This document shows, piece by piece, positions 7,933 through 18,133 of a DNA stretch of 64,000 nucleotides. A model generated the notes under the pieces. That model was given only the letters and a program-made list of their open reading frames with translations, was not told the DNA's origin and made no database searches. Made by a program: the position numbers and the translations under genes. The stretch is taken from positions 186,001 through 250,000 of the forward strand of contig NZ_CP110615.1 of the NCBI RefSeq assembly GCF_026153295.1, read 5' to 3'. Every line of letters begins with the position of its first letter. Within the stretch, counting starts at the first letter, position 1. The stretch comes from Rhodococcus antarcticus. Its GTDB lineage: Bacteria > Actinomycetota > Actinomycetes > Mycobacteriales > Mycobacteriaceae.

Positions 7933-8928
7933 CTACGCGTCGTCGCTGGTGCCGTCCGCGGGGTGGGGCTCGGCGAAGCTGACCTCGACGGTCTCGAAAC
8001 CCTTGTGCTGCTGGGCCTTGGCGTAGTCGGTGTACGCCGCCCGATCTGCTCGGGTGAGGTCCACGTCGTCGGTGAACGGGGTGAGCAGCGCCCGGGGCCA
8101 CAGCCGGCGCGTGCGCACCACGTCGATCTCCGCGCAGAACACCACCACCGTGGCCTGCAGCGTGATCCAGGTGATGAGGCCGAGGACGACGCCGAACAGC
8201 CCGTACAGCGCGCTCGAGCGGTCCAGGCTCGAGCTCAGCAGGTACACCCCGAACAGCTGCAGCAGGTGGACCACCACCCCGGCCAGGACCGCTCCCGGCG
8301 CGACGTCGCGCAGCCGGGTGGGGTGGGTCGTGCCGAAGTGGAACAGCACCGCGAACAGGGCGGCGTTGGCGGCCATCGAGACGGGGATGACCAGGGCGGC
8401 GTTGAGCAGGTCGGTGTTGCTGAACCCGCCGATGAGGGTGAGCACCGTGGTGGCCAGCACACCCGTGCCGAACACGGCGAGCAGGACGAGGCTGCGCAGC
8501 CGGGCGGCCACCGGGTTCGGGCGCTTGTTCCGCGGCACCGACCACATGGTGTTCAACGCGTTCTGCCCGGCCTGCGCCACCCCGAGCCCACCGAACAGGG
8601 TGCCCACCACACCGATGACGAGCCCGATCCCGCTGCCGCCGAACGACGTCACCTGGTCACCGAGCTCGGGGCCCAGCAGCGGCACCTGCTTGAGCGCGGC
8701 GGCAATGAGCCGCTGCTGCAGCTCCGGGTCGTTCTGCAGCACGAACCCCAGGATCGTCACGGCGATGAGCAGCAGCGGGAACAGCGAGACGAACGCGTAG
8801 TGCGCGATCAGCGCGGTCAGGTAGACGCCCTGGTCGTCGACGAACTTGTAGACCACGGCCACCGGGAAACCGATCCAGCGGTGCGTGCGCTGGTAGGCGT
8901 CGAACCGGGCGACCGTCCGGCTCAGCAC
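7933..8928 (-). CDS. YihY/BrkB family inner-membrane protein
   Basis: A 331-residue polytopic membrane protein of the YihY/virulence factor BrkB family. It has an N-terminal amphipathic region, about six transmembrane helices (for example ALIAHYAFVSLFPLLLIAVTILGFVL and GLFGVVLGLITWITLQATVVVFCAEIDVV) and a polar C-terminal tail. The LIAHYAFVSLFPLLL stretch is the family hallmark. These proteins were once called ribonuclease BN and may act as exporters or envelope proteins; no activity is established. The GTG start is the only reasonable one. The gene stands alone. Confidence 0.92.
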   Translation of the reverse strand: MLSRTVARFDAYQRTHRWIGFPVAVVYKFVDDQGVYLTALIAHYAFVSLFPLLLIAVTILGFVLQNDPELQQRLIAAALKQVPLLGPELGDQVTSFGGSGIGLVIGVVGTLFGGLGVAQAGQNALNTMWSVPRNKRPNPVAARLRSLVLLAVFGTGVLATTVLTLIGGFSNTDLLNAALVIPVSMAANAALFAVLFHFGTTHPTRLRDVAPGAVLAGVVVHLLQLFGVYLLSSSLDRSSALYGLFGVVLGLITWITLQATVVVFCAEIDVVRTRRLWPRALLTPFTDDVDLTRADRAAYTDYAKAQQHKGFETVEVSFAEPHPADGTSDDA

Positions 8929-9021
8929 GGGATCCCTGCGGGGCTGGTCGCGGTGGGCTCCACGGCGGGGGTGCGGGAGTGGGCCACGACCGCAGACGCT
9001 ACTGGCGCAGACCGGCCGCGC

Positions 9022-10260
9022 TCACCCGAGCGTGCCGCCCGACTCGAGCCCCCGTCGCAGCGCCCCGAGGATCTCGTCGACGTCGTCGTCGGTGCTCACC
9101 AGGGGCGGGCACATCGCGAGGGTGCTCGGGCCGACGGGCCGCACGATCACCCCGGCCGCCATCGTCGCGTCGCGCACGGCCACCGCGTCCACCCCGGCCA
9201 GAGTCTCCACCGCCCACACCGCCCCCTCGCCGCGCACCCCGGAGACGAGACCGTCCTCGAGGAGCCCGTGCAGGCCGGTCGAGAGCCGGGCGCCGACGGT
9301 CTTCGCCCGGTCCAGCAGCCCCTCCCGCTCGGTGATGTCCAGGCACACCATCGCGGCCGCGCAGGCGCTCGCGTGCCCGGAGTACGTGTAGCCGTGCCGC
9401 AGCACAGCGGCGGGGTCGGCGGAGAGCTTCTCGTGCACCGACGGCGCCACGAGCACCCCACCGAGCGGGACGTACCCGCTGGTCACGCCCTTGGCGAAGG
9501 TGGTCAGGTCGGCGTGGACCCCGTAGTGCTCACCGGCGAACATGCTGCCGAGTCGGCCGAAGGCGCAGATGACCTCGTCGAGCACGAGGAACGCGCCGTG
9601 CTCGGTGCACAGCGCCCGCAGGCCCTCGAGGTAGCCGGGCACCGGGGGGTGCACCCCGCCCGCACCGATGACGGGCTCGGCGAACACGGCCGCCACCTTC
9701 CCGGGGTGGGCGGCGAACACCGCACCCACGGCGGCCAGGTCGTCCTTGGGGACCTGCACCGCGTCGCCGATGCCGGGGCCGAAGCCGGCGCTGTTGGCCG
9801 GCAGCCCGGTGAGGCTCATGCCGCCGTAGGTCACCCCGTGGTAGCTCGGCGCCCGGCTGATAATGATGGTGCGCTCGCCGTCACCGGCCGCGGCGTGCGC
9901 GAGGCGGGCGAGCTTGATGGCGGTGTCGACGGCCTCGGAGCCACCGCTGGTGAGGAACACCCGGCTGCCCGGCACCGGCGCCAGTGCGGCCAGCCGCTCC
10001 GCCAGGGCGTCCGCGGGGGCGTTGGTGAACTTGTCGAAGCAGTGGAAGGTCTCCAGCCGACCGATCTGCTCGGCGACGGCCTCGGCCACCTCGGTGCGGC
10101 CGTGCCCGACGTTGCAGTGCCAGAGGCTGGCCATGGCGTCCACGTACCGGGTGCCCTCGGCGTCCCAGACGATCGCGCCCTCGCCCCGCACGAGCGAGGT
10201 GAACGACGACGCCTCGGCGGCCGGGCGGGCGAACGGGTGCAGCAGGGCGGGGGTGCTCAT
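9022..10260 (-). CDS. Class III (omega) aminotransferase, PLP-dependent
   Basis: A 412-residue fold-type I PLP enzyme that transfers an amino group from an amine or omega-amino acid to a keto acid. The Schiff-base lysine is Lys257 in TTFAKGVTSGYVPLGG. Asp228 in FLVLDEVICAFGR pairs with the pyridine nitrogen, and SGGSEAVDTAIKLAR binds phosphate. SLWHCNVGHGR near the N-terminus is typical of the putrescine/beta-alanine/diamine group, but the substrate cannot be decided. Its start overlaps the stop of the DUF998 gene by 4 bp (ATGA), so the two are translated together. Confidence 0.93.
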   Translation of the reverse strand: MSTPALLHPFARPAAEASSFTSLVRGEGAIVWDAEGTRYVDAMASLWHCNVGHGRTEVAEAVAEQIGRLETFHCFDKFTNAPADALAERLAALAPVPGSRVFLTSGGSEAVDTAIKLARLAHAAAGDGERTIIISRAPSYHGVTYGGMSLTGLPANSAGFGPGIGDAVQVPKDDLAAVGAVFAAHPGKVAAVFAEPVIGAGGVHPPVPGYLEGLRALCTEHGAFLVLDEVICAFGRLGSMFAGEHYGVHADLTTFAKGVTSGYVPLGGVLVAPSVHEKLSADPAAVLRHGYTYSGHASACAAAMVCLDITEREGLLDRAKTVGARLSTGLHGLLEDGLVSGVRGEGAVWAVETLAGVDAVAVRDATMAAGVIVRPVGPSTLAMCPPLVSTDDDVDEILGALRRGLESGGTLG

Positions 10261-10871
10261 GGTGCCGATGATCCACCCCGCGACCCCCCGGTGACCAGCC
10301 GTGCGCGCACCACCAGCCGGGTCACCACGAGCAGGGGCCACACCGCCTGCGCTCCCGCCAGCACCCGCTCGCTCAGCCCGAACCGTGGCCCCCCGAGCTC
10401 CACCCCGAACCACAGCAGCAGGCCCACCAGCACGGCCGCCCCGACCCAGCCGGTGCGCCAGCGGGGGAACGCCAGCAGCGACCACGTGCTCAGGGCCACG
10501 AACCCGACGGTGGCGGCCACGGTGTGCACGGTGGACGAGCCCCCACCGGCGGGCAGCGGGGCGGCGGAGACGACGAGCGTGGCCACACCGCCGATCGCCA
10601 GCAGCACCCGGCCCGACGACGCACCCGCCCGGAGCGCCAGGGCCGTCACGACGTGGGCGAGACCGAGCCCGGCCAGGCCCACCGTCATCACCCACCGGTG
10701 CGGGGTGTCCCGGGCGGCGAGGTCCGAGATGGTGCGCACCACCGCGTCGAAGGGCACCGGCTGCACCGCGGCGGCCAGCTCCCACCCGCCGATCATGAAC
10801 ACCGGCGCGAGCACGGCCGACACCACGCCCCACCAGGGGACGCGACCGGGTGCGGCCACCCGCGTGCTCAC
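10257..10871 (-). CDS. DUF998 family membrane protein
   Basis: A 204-residue protein with about six hydrophobic helices and the DUF998 start pattern (WWGVVSAVLAPVFMIGGWELAAAV ... VRTISDLAARDTPHRWVMTVGL). The ISDL motif after the first helix is typical. Its role is unknown; the family consists of small integral membrane proteins. It is the upstream partner of the class III aminotransferase through an ATGA overlap, and only 33 bp separate it from the aldo/keto reductase gene upstream, so a three-gene unit is likely. Confidence 0.8.
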   Translation of the reverse strand: MSTRVAAPGRVPWWGVVSAVLAPVFMIGGWELAAAVQPVPFDAVVRTISDLAARDTPHRWVMTVGLAGLGLAHVVTALALRAGASSGRVLLAIGGVATLVVSAAPLPAGGGSSTVHTVAATVGFVALSTWSLLAFPRWRTGWVGAAVLVGLLLWFGVELGGPRFGLSERVLAGAQAVWPLLVVTRLVVRARLVTGGSRGGSSAP

Positions 10872-10904
10872 GTCCTCAGCGCCTTCGCCACGGGGCTCAC
10901 GTGC

Positions 10905-11933
10905 TCAGCGCCGGTGGCGACGCAGCGTGGCGTCCGACAGCGACGGCGGCGCGTACCCGGCGTCGGTGGCGTTGACCGTGGTGCCCGGAGCGACGATGTC
11001 GTCGATGGCGTCGAGCACCTCCGTGCTGAGCTGGAGGTCCGCGGCGTCGAGCTGGCTGGTCAGCTGCTCCACCGTCCGCGGTCCGATGATCGCGCTGGTG
11101 ACCCCCGGGTGCTCCAGCACGAACGCGATGGCCATGTGCACCAGCGACATCCCGTGCTCGTCGGCCAGCTTGCCGAGGGCGTCGGCCGCGTCGAGCTTGG
11201 CCCGGTTCGCAGGGTCGGCGAGGTCGTATCGGGCCGGCATCCGGGCCGCGCGGCCGCTCGTGGGTGCGTCGGTGCCCTTCCGGTAGCGCCCGCTAAGCCA
11301 GCCGCCGGCCAGCGGGCTCCAGGGCAGCACGCCCATGCCGTGCCGCTGGGTCACCGGCAGCACCTCGGTCTCGATCCCACGGGCCAGGATCGAGTACGGC
11401 GGCTGCTCGGTGACGAAGCGCTCGCGGCCGCGCTTCTCGGCGACCCACTGCGCCTCGACGATCTCGCCCGCCGGGAAGGTGGAGCTGCCGATGTAGCGGA
11501 CCTTGCCGGCGCGGACGAGGTCGGTCAGCGCACCCAGGGTCTCGTCGATCGCCGTCGACGGGTCGGGCCGGTGGATCTGGTAGAGGTCGATCCAGTCGGT
11601 CTGCAGGCGCCGCAGGCTGCTCTCCACCTCCTGCACGATCCAGCGCCGGGAGTTGCCGCTGCGGTTGGCACCCTCGCCCATCTGCGCGTGCGCCTTGGTG
11701 GCCAGCACGACCTCGTCGCGCCGCCCCTGCAGGGCCTTGCCGACGATCACCTCGGACTCGCCCTGGGAGTACACGTCGGCGGTGTCGACGACGTTGATCC
11801 CGGCGTCGAGCGCGGCGTGGACGACCGCGATCGAGTCGTCGTGGTCGGGGTTGCCCCAGGCGCCGAACATCATGGCGCCCAGGCAGAGGGGGCTGACCTT
11901 GACTCCGGTGGTGCCGAGCGTGCGGTGGTCCAC
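10905..11933 (-). CDS. Aldo/keto reductase
   Basis: A 342-residue (beta/alpha)8 NADPH-dependent oxidoreductase. The catalytic tetrad is recognisable: Asp and Tyr in VVDTADVYSQGESE, Lys in VLATKAH and His in LYQIHRPD. The C-terminal SAIIGPRTVEQL contacts NADPH. It resembles the YajO/Tas-type AKRs that reduce aldehydes or methylglyoxal, but the substrate is not inferable. The GTG at 11933 is chosen because AGGAGG lies 5-6 nt before it and the protein then opens with the canonical MDHRTLGTTGVKVSPLCLG; the frame stays open far upstream without homology. Confidence 0.93.
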   Translation of the reverse strand: MDHRTLGTTGVKVSPLCLGAMMFGAWGNPDHDDSIAVVHAALDAGINVVDTADVYSQGESEVIVGKALQGRRDEVVLATKAHAQMGEGANRSGNSRRWIVQEVESSLRRLQTDWIDLYQIHRPDPSTAIDETLGALTDLVRAGKVRYIGSSTFPAGEIVEAQWVAEKRGRERFVTEQPPYSILARGIETEVLPVTQRHGMGVLPWSPLAGGWLSGRYRKGTDAPTSGRAARMPARYDLADPANRAKLDAADALGKLADEHGMSLVHMAIAFVLEHPGVTSAIIGPRTVEQLTSQLDAADLQLSTEVLDAIDDIVAPGTTVNATDAGYAPPSLSDATLRRHRR

Positions 11934-12282
11934 GGTGGCCTCCTCGTCAGGCCGTCCCGCGGTGGACGGCCACCGTCCACCGTCCTCGCGGCGGCGCCGT
12001 GACGCCACCGGACCCCCGGGCCGGTGGTCCCCCCGCGCGCGGTCCCCGTCCGGCGGTGCCCTGCACACGCTCCGGGAACCGGGGAGCGCGACGCACGTCA
12101 GGCCTGCACGCGACGCCCCGATCCAGGTCTCGGGGATGGGGCCAGAAGCGCACATCGGGGAGCGGCCTGCACGCTGGGCGCTGCGTTCGGCGCCCGGGGT
12201 CCGGAGCGCCGTGCGCGAGCACCATGCCCTCGAGGGCCTCGGCGAGCTCCGCCGGTGCTCCGGGGGTGGCTAGGGTCGAGGC
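11934..12282. other. 349-bp gap between divergent genes with one short hairpin
   Basis: No credible gene was found here; the long frames are GC-rich shadows. The only clear structure is a perfect inverted repeat at 11960-11982 (arms CGGTGGACGG and CCGTCCACCG with a 3-nt loop), just upstream of the ribosome-binding site of the aldo/keto reductase gene. It could be an operator or a 5' leader hairpin. Confidence 0.55.
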
Positions 12283-12693
12283 GTGAGCGAGGACGGGACG
12301 ATCCGCGGCGCCGCGCGCAGCGAGCGGCGTCGCGTGCTCTTCGTCGACACCGACGCCGGCGGGCGCATCCACTTCACCGCCGCGCTGCGGTGGGCCGAGG
12401 CGGTGGAGCACCGGCTGGTGCGCGAGCTGGACCCGGGCTGCGACATCGGCCGCTGGCCACGTCGGCACGTCGAGGCGACCTACCACCTGCCGCTCGGCTT
12501 CGACGACGAGTTCGAGCTGTGGCTGCACGTGGAACGGGTGGGCAGCACGTCGGTGGGCTGGGCGTGGTCGGTGGTGTGCGACGAGGCCACCTGCATCGAG
12601 GGCAGGCACACCACGGTGCACGTCGGCGAGGACGGTGCGCCCGAGCCGGTGCGGGCCGAGCTGCGGAACCTGCTGGCGGATCCGAGCAGCTAG
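12283..12693 (+). CDS. Hotdog-fold acyl-CoA thioesterase
   Basis: A 136-residue single hotdog domain of the 4-hydroxybenzoyl-CoA thioesterase (4HBT/YbgC) type. The VLFVDTDAGGRIHFTAALRWAEAVEHRLVREL stretch contains the catalytic-region Asp-x-Asp and Ala-Gly-x-x-His/Phe pattern, followed by the central helix. VEATYHLPLGFDDEFELWLHVERVG forms the next strands. Such enzymes hydrolyse acyl- or aryl-CoA esters. The box benzoyl-CoA genes start only 2 kb away, so a role on aromatic CoA esters is possible but unproven. Its stop overlaps that of the convergent SDR gene (CTAG). Confidence 0.85.
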   Translation: MSEDGTIRGAARSERRRVLFVDTDAGGRIHFTAALRWAEAVEHRLVRELDPGCDIGRWPRRHVEATYHLPLGFDDEFELWLHVERVGSTSVGWAWSVVCDEATCIEGRHTTVHVGEDGAPEPVRAELRNLLADPSS

Positions 12694-13679
12694 CGGCTGA
12701 CCCGAGCCCTGGACACCTGGGCGCAGGTCTGGAACAACCGGGCCCGCGCCGCCGGGTCGTCGTGCAGCAGCGGCAGGTACTGGGTGGAGCGCGGCCGACG
12801 GTCGTGCCAGAACAGCCCGGTGGTGCGCGCGGGCTCGGCGGCAGCCGCGAGCCAGACGATGGTGTCCGCCCCCTGCTCGGCGGTGCGCAGCACGGCGGCC
12901 GTGACCGCGGCGAAGCCGGGGATGGACCCGCTGACCCCCGGGGTGTCGGCCCAGCCGGGGTGCATGGCGTGCACCACCGGGTCGCCGGGGCGGGAGAACG
13001 TGGCCGCGAGGTGCTCGGACACCGCCACCTGCATGCGCTTGGTGCGCGCGTAGGCGGTCATGCCCTTGTACTCGCCGGTCGTGTACTCGAGGTCGCGGGT
13101 GACGGCGGGCACGGGGTACATGCCGCCGGAGGACACCCACACCACCCGGCCGTCGCCGTCCGCGGCCAGCAGGTCGCGCAGCCCGACGGTGAGCGCGTAG
13201 GGCCCCAGGACGTGGGTGGCGAAGGCCAGCTCGTGGCCCTGCGCTGAGGTGGTGCGGCGCTGCGGGATGAGGCCGGCGCAGTGCACCAGGGCGTGCAGCG
13301 CCACGAGGTCGTCGCTGAGCGCGGTGACGAGGTCGGCCACGGCGTCCAGGTCGCTGACGTCGCAGGGGCGCACCACGAGCGCAGCCCCGGGCACCTCGGC
13401 GCGCACCGCGGTGGCCGCCTGCTCCAGGCGCTCGGTGCTGCGACCCACGAGGTGGACCCGCGCCCCGAGGCGGGCGAGCGCCGTGGCGGTCGCCAGGCCC
13501 AGGCCGGAACCCGCCCCGGTCACGAGCACCTCGGGCCGGCCGACGAGCTCCGCCGCGTCCGGGGCCCACCAGAGGCGGCGCACCACCGGCCCCAGGGCGG
13601 AGTAGCCGGGCACCACGAGCTTGTCCAGGGCGGTGTCGGCGGCAGCGGTCAGCACCGAGCGGAAGGAGGCCACGTCCAC
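12690..13679 (-). CDS. Short-chain dehydrogenase/reductase
   Basis: A 329-residue classical SDR with a 40-residue N-terminal extension. The NAD(P)-binding motif is TGAGSGLGLATATAL. ALVHCAGLI replaces the usual NNAG. The catalytic Ser lies in VVWVSSGGMY, and Tyr-Lys in YARTKRMQ. MHPGWADTPGV follows in the substrate lobe. The long form resembles actinobacterial retinol-dehydrogenase-like SDRs. The stop is shared with that of the convergent thioesterase gene. The substrate is unknown. Confidence 0.9.
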   Translation of the reverse strand: MDVASFRSVLTAAADTALDKLVVPGYSALGPVVRRLWWAPDAAELVGRPEVLVTGAGSGLGLATATALARLGARVHLVGRSTERLEQAATAVRAEVPGAALVVRPCDVSDLDAVADLVTALSDDLVALHALVHCAGLIPQRRTTSAQGHELAFATHVLGPYALTVGLRDLLAADGDGRVVWVSSGGMYPVPAVTRDLEYTTGEYKGMTAYARTKRMQVAVSEHLAATFSRPGDPVVHAMHPGWADTPGVSGSIPGFAAVTAAVLRTAEQGADTIVWLAAAAEPARTTGLFWHDRRPRSTQYLPLLHDDPAARARLFQTCAQVSRARVSR

Positions 13680-13701
13680 GACGGTAGCCCGCCCCGGTCG
13701 C

Positions 13702-14514
13702 TCAGACCCGTCCGGCGAGCGCGTCCTGCTCCTCGAGCGCGGCCGCGGCGTTCCAGTCCCGCTTGACCGCGCGCCACGCCTCGTCGTCGCGGCCGAGGCG
13801 CCAGTACCCGGAGGCGGACAGGTGGTCCAGGGGCACGTGCCGCTCGGCGCGCAGCCAGCGCCGCAGGTCGCGGACGTCGCCCGCCTCGCCGTGGACGAAG
13901 GCGTGCACCCGCCCCGGGAGCCACTCGAGGCCCTGCACGGCGTCGACGAGCCCGCGCTCCACCCAGGTGACGTCCGCCCCGTCGGGCAACGGGTAGGCGT
14001 GCTCGGCGGGACCGTCCACCAGCACCACGACCTTGGCCGGTGCGCTGGTCCCGATCCGCTCCAGGGCGCACGCGATGGCCGGCAGCGCGCTGGCGTCCCC
14101 GACGAGCAGGTGCCAGTCGGCGGCGGGGTTGGGCGCGTAGCCCCCGCCGGGCCCGGTCAGCCCGAGCGCGTCGCCCGGCTTCGCGGATGCGGCCCACGGT
14201 CCGGCCAGGCCCTGCTCCCCGTGGTGCACGACGTCGATCGTGACCAGCCTCGCGGCCGGGTCCCAGGCGCGCACGGTGTAGGTGCGGGTGGTCGGCCGCG
14301 CCCCGCCCTCCTGGTTCGGATCCTGCTGGTTCGGATCCTGTTGGGGGAGCAGCAGCTTGACGTAGTGGTCGGTGAACTCGCCGACGGGGAAGCTCGTCAG
14401 CTCGGGGGCGTGCAGCTCCAGCCGCACGACGTGCGGGGTGAGCCAGGTGCTGGTCTGCACCGTCGCCCGGATGACGGGACGAGCCGGTCGGTCGGGGCGT
14501 GCGTCCTGGGCCAT
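13702..14514 (-). CDS. Siderophore-interacting protein (FAD-dependent NAD(P)H reductase)
   Basis: A 270-residue flavoreductase of the SIP/ViuB family: an N-terminal FAD-binding barrel with RTYTVRAWDP and an NAD(P)H-binding C-terminal lobe (WHLLVGDASALPAIACALER). The usual role is cytoplasmic reduction of ferric siderophores to release iron. A DPNQ duplication (15-bp direct repeat at 14311-14340) extends one loop. It is divergent from boxB across a 71-bp gap. Because no boxA reductase is found, this gene is a candidate electron donor for BoxB or its ferredoxin; that is inference only. Confidence 0.88.
   Translation of the reverse strand: MAQDARPDRPARPVIRATVQTSTWLTPHVVRLELHAPELTSFPVGEFTDHYVKLLLPQQDPNQQDPNQEGGARPTTRTYTVRAWDPAARLVTIDVVHHGEQGLAGPWAASAKPGDALGLTGPGGGYAPNPAADWHLLVGDASALPAIACALERIGTSAPAKVVVLVDGPAEHAYPLPDGADVTWVERGLVDAVQGLEWLPGRVHAFVHGEAGDVRDLRRWLRAERHVPLDHLSASGYWRLGRDDEAWRAVKRDWNAAAALEEQDALAGRV
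14311..14340. repeat. 15-bp direct repeat, two copies, inside the siderophore-interacting protein gene
   Basis: CTGGTTCGGATCCTG occurs at 14311-14325 and 14326-14340 without a gap. It duplicates the pentapeptide QDPNQ in a surface loop of the flavoreductase. Confidence 0.9.
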
Positions 14515-14550
14515 GGGGCCAGTGTGCCCCGGTCAGACAGTCGACAAGTA

Positions 14551-14579
14551 TTGCTCAGTACGTCAGTCGAGTGTAGAAC
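14551..14579 (+). promoter_or_regulatory. Predicted boxB promoter giving a leaderless transcript
   Basis: TTGCTC (14551-14556) and TAGAAC (14574-14579) are separated by 17 bp in an AT-richer pocket of the divergent gap. Transcription would begin about 7 bp after the -10 box, at the A of the ATG at 14586. No Shine-Dalgarno sequence precedes that ATG, so boxB mRNA is probably leaderless. Confidence 0.5.
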
Positions 14580-14585
14580 GTGAGC

Positions 14586-16076
<1,491 letters not shown>

Positions 16077-16087
16077 GCGGGGTCCAC

Positions 16088-16252
16088 CGAGCGGTGCGAC
16101 TCGACGCTCGGGACCAGCATCGCCGACGCGACCAGGACCGCTCCCGCGGCCGTCACCCAGGACCGGTCCGGCTGCGGGGACCGGAAGAAGGCCGGCGCGG
16201 GGAACGACGTGTGGGTCTCCTCGATGTCGACCAACCAGTCCTCCCCGGCCAC
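16088..16252 (-). pseudogene. Possible C-terminal remnant of a membrane protein
   Basis: On the minus strand this gap reads WLVDIEETHTSFPAPAFFRS followed by PQPDRSWVTAAGAVLVASAML. That resembles the tail of a small actinobacterial ion-channel-like membrane protein family, as I recall it. There is no N-terminal part and the frame runs on into antisense boxB, so it would be a decayed fragment. Support is weak. The rest of the 285-bp gap between boxB and the marR gene holds the MarR promoter. Confidence 0.3.
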
Positions 16253-16324
16253 CGACCATCTGCTCGGGCACCGTCGTGCCGGTCACCCGCGCCGCGACGC
16301 GACGCGACGCGACGACTGAGTGCA

Positions 16325-16352
16325 TTGGCAAGTTACATAAGCTAGTGATAAA
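16325..16352 (+). promoter_or_regulatory. Predicted promoter of the marR-MFS operon
   Basis: TTGGCA (16325-16330) and GATAAA (16347-16352) are 16 bp apart in a clearly AT-rich stretch, 9 bp before the GTG start of the MarR gene. The mRNA would have almost no leader. The TTACATAAGC/TAGTGATAA segment between the boxes is only weakly symmetric, so autoregulation by MarR is plausible but not shown. Confidence 0.5.
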
Positions 16353-16361
16353 CATGGTCTC

Positions 16362-16781
16362 GTGCTCCCCTCCGCCGATCCTGCCGTCGCGCTCACGCGC
16401 TACTACTCGTGGTGGCGTCGCTCGGCCCCGTCCTCGAGCCTGTCCTCGACGTCGCTGTCCACCCTGGACGTGCTCGACGTCCTGGGGCCGCAGCGCCTCT
16501 CGGACCTGGCGACCCGGGAGCGGATCAGCCAGCCGGGCATGACGGGCCTCGTCACGCGGCTCGCCACGGCCGGCCTGGTGGAGCGGACCTCGGACCCCGA
16601 CGACGGCCGCGTGGCGCTGGTCCGGGTGACCGACGCCGGACGCCGCGCCCTCACGGAGTTCCGCGACACGCGGTCCGCCGAGCTGCGTCGGCGGCTGGAG
16701 CACCTCGACCCCCAGGACCGGCGGGCCCTCGAGCTCGCCGTGCCCGCGCTGGAACGACTGATGTCTGGAGACCCCGCATGA
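16362..16781 (+). CDS. MarR family transcriptional regulator
   Basis: A 139-residue winged-helix regulator: a dimerisation helix, then LSTLDVLDVLGPQRLSDLATRERISQPGMTGLVTRLATAGLVERTSDPDDGRVALVRVTDAGR, which contains the recognition helix and the DxR wing typical of MarR proteins. These usually repress a neighbouring efflux gene and are released by small aromatic ligands. The stop overlaps the MFS start by 4 bp (ATGA), which makes the transporter its likely target. A GTG start follows the predicted promoter with almost no leader. Confidence 0.93.
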   Translation: MLPSADPAVALTRYYSWWRRSAPSSSLSSTSLSTLDVLDVLGPQRLSDLATRERISQPGMTGLVTRLATAGLVERTSDPDDGRVALVRVTDAGRRALTEFRDTRSAELRRRLEHLDPQDRRALELAVPALERLMSGDPA

Positions 16782-18106
16782 CCGCCCCCGCTGCCGCCGG
16801 CCACCCCGCCCCCGCGAGCCCGTTCCACCAGCCCCGCGCCGTGTGGGCCGTGGCGTTCGCCTGCGTGATCTCCTTCATGGGCATCGGCCTGGTGGACCCG
16901 ATCCTGCCGGCGCTGTCCTCGCAGCTGGACGCGACGCCGAGCCAGGTGACCCTGCTGTTCACCAGCTACCTCGTGGTCACCGCCTTCGCCATGCTGATCA
17001 CGGGCTGGGTCTCCAGCGTCCTGGGCGCCAAGCGCACGCTGGTCGTGGGGCTCGCGATCATCGTGGTGTTCGCCGCGCTGGCCGGGACCTCCAGCAGCAT
17101 CAACGGCATCGTCGGCTTCCGGGCCGGCTGGGGACTGGGCAACGCCCTGTTCATCGCCACGTCGCTGGCCGTCATCGTCGGCTCCGCGAGCGGTGGGTTC
17201 GCCGGGGCGATCATCCTCTACGAGACCGCGCTGGGGGTCGGGATCGCGACCGGCCCGCTGCTGGGCGGCGTGCTCGGCAACATCAGCTTCCACGGCCCGT
17301 TCTACGGCGTGGCCGTGCTCATGTTCCTCGCCCTCGTCGCCTCGGCCACCCTGGTGCCGTCCACGCCGAAGCCCGCCCAGCGGTCCTCGGTGCTCGAGCC
17401 GCTCAAGGCGCTGCGGCACCGTGCGCTGCGCAACACCAGCATCACCGGGCTGCTCTACAACTGGGGCTTCTTCACCATCCTCGGCTACGCGCCGTTCCTC
17501 ATGCACCTCGACGCCATCCAGCTCGGGTTCGTGTTCTTCGGCTGGGGCCTGCTCGTCGCCTCGTTCTCGGTGTTCGTCGCCCCGTGGCTGAAGGCCCGCA
17601 TCGGCACCCCGCGCACCCTGTACGGCAACCTGACCGCGGTGGCCGCCGTGCTGGCCGTGATCGGGATCTGGGCGAACAGCCCGACCGTCGTCATCGTCGC
17701 CGTCATCGTCTCCGGTGCGTTCGTCGGCATCAACAACACGCTGGTGACCACGGCCGTCATGTCGATCTCACCGGTACCGCGCCCGGTCGCCTCGGCCACC
17801 TACGGCTTCGTCCGGTTCTTCGGCGGCGGGCTCGCACCCTTCGCGGCCGGCCAGCTCGCCGAGCACCTCAACGTGCACGTGCCCTACGTCCTGGCGGCCG
17901 TGGTGGTGCTGGCCGGGGCGTTCGTGCTCTCCAGCGTGCACGCCGAGCTCGACGCCGCGGACGAGGAGGAGACCCACACCGTGAGCACCGGGCGGCAGGC
18001 CGACGAGCAGGCGGTGCTCGACGTGCCGACCAACGCCGAGGAAGCCGTGATGGCCGAGGCCGCCAAGCGGGTCGACGAGCGGCTGGCCGACCGCGCGGCT
18101 CGCTGA
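16778..18106 (+). CDS. Major facilitator superfamily transporter (drug/efflux type)
   Basis: A 442-residue protein with 12 predicted transmembrane helices. DPILPALSSQLDATPSQVTLLFTSYLVVTAFAML and the loop GWVSSVLGAKRTLVVG (the GxxxDRxGxK/R-type A-motif, here degenerate) mark the drug:H+ antiporter group. A polar C-terminal tail of about 55 residues (DEEETHTVSTGRQADEQAV) is unusual. Translation is coupled to the MarR gene, which suggests ligand-induced efflux. It sits between the two box blocks, so aromatic acid export or import is possible but not specifically indicated. Confidence 0.92.
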   Translation: MTAPAAAGHPAPASPFHQPRAVWAVAFACVISFMGIGLVDPILPALSSQLDATPSQVTLLFTSYLVVTAFAMLITGWVSSVLGAKRTLVVGLAIIVVFAALAGTSSSINGIVGFRAGWGLGNALFIATSLAVIVGSASGGFAGAIILYETALGVGIATGPLLGGVLGNISFHGPFYGVAVLMFLALVASATLVPSTPKPAQRSSVLEPLKALRHRALRNTSITGLLYNWGFFTILGYAPFLMHLDAIQLGFVFFGWGLLVASFSVFVAPWLKARIGTPRTLYGNLTAVAAVLAVIGIWANSPTVVIVAVIVSGAFVGINNTLVTTAVMSISPVPRPVASATYGFVRFFGGGLAPFAAGQLAEHLNVHVPYVLAAVVVLAGAFVLSSVHAELDAADEEETHTVSTGRQADEQAVLDVPTNAEEAVMAEAAKRVDERLADRAAR

Positions 18107-18133
18107 CCCACCCCTCCCGACGCCTCCCCCTTT

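Noticed and set aside
9022-10833. Long form (603 residues) of the class III aminotransferase
   Set aside because: Residues before the ATG at 10260 have no homology and overlap the DUF998 gene. The ATGA overlap and family length support the shorter form.
7876-11286. Long plus-strand frame over the YihY and aminotransferase genes
   Set aside because: Antisense shadow. The minus-strand proteins show intact family motifs.
11947-13569. Minus-strand 540-residue frame across the thioesterase and SDR genes
   Set aside because: Arg/Gly/Ala shadow, out of phase with the real SDR on the same strand.
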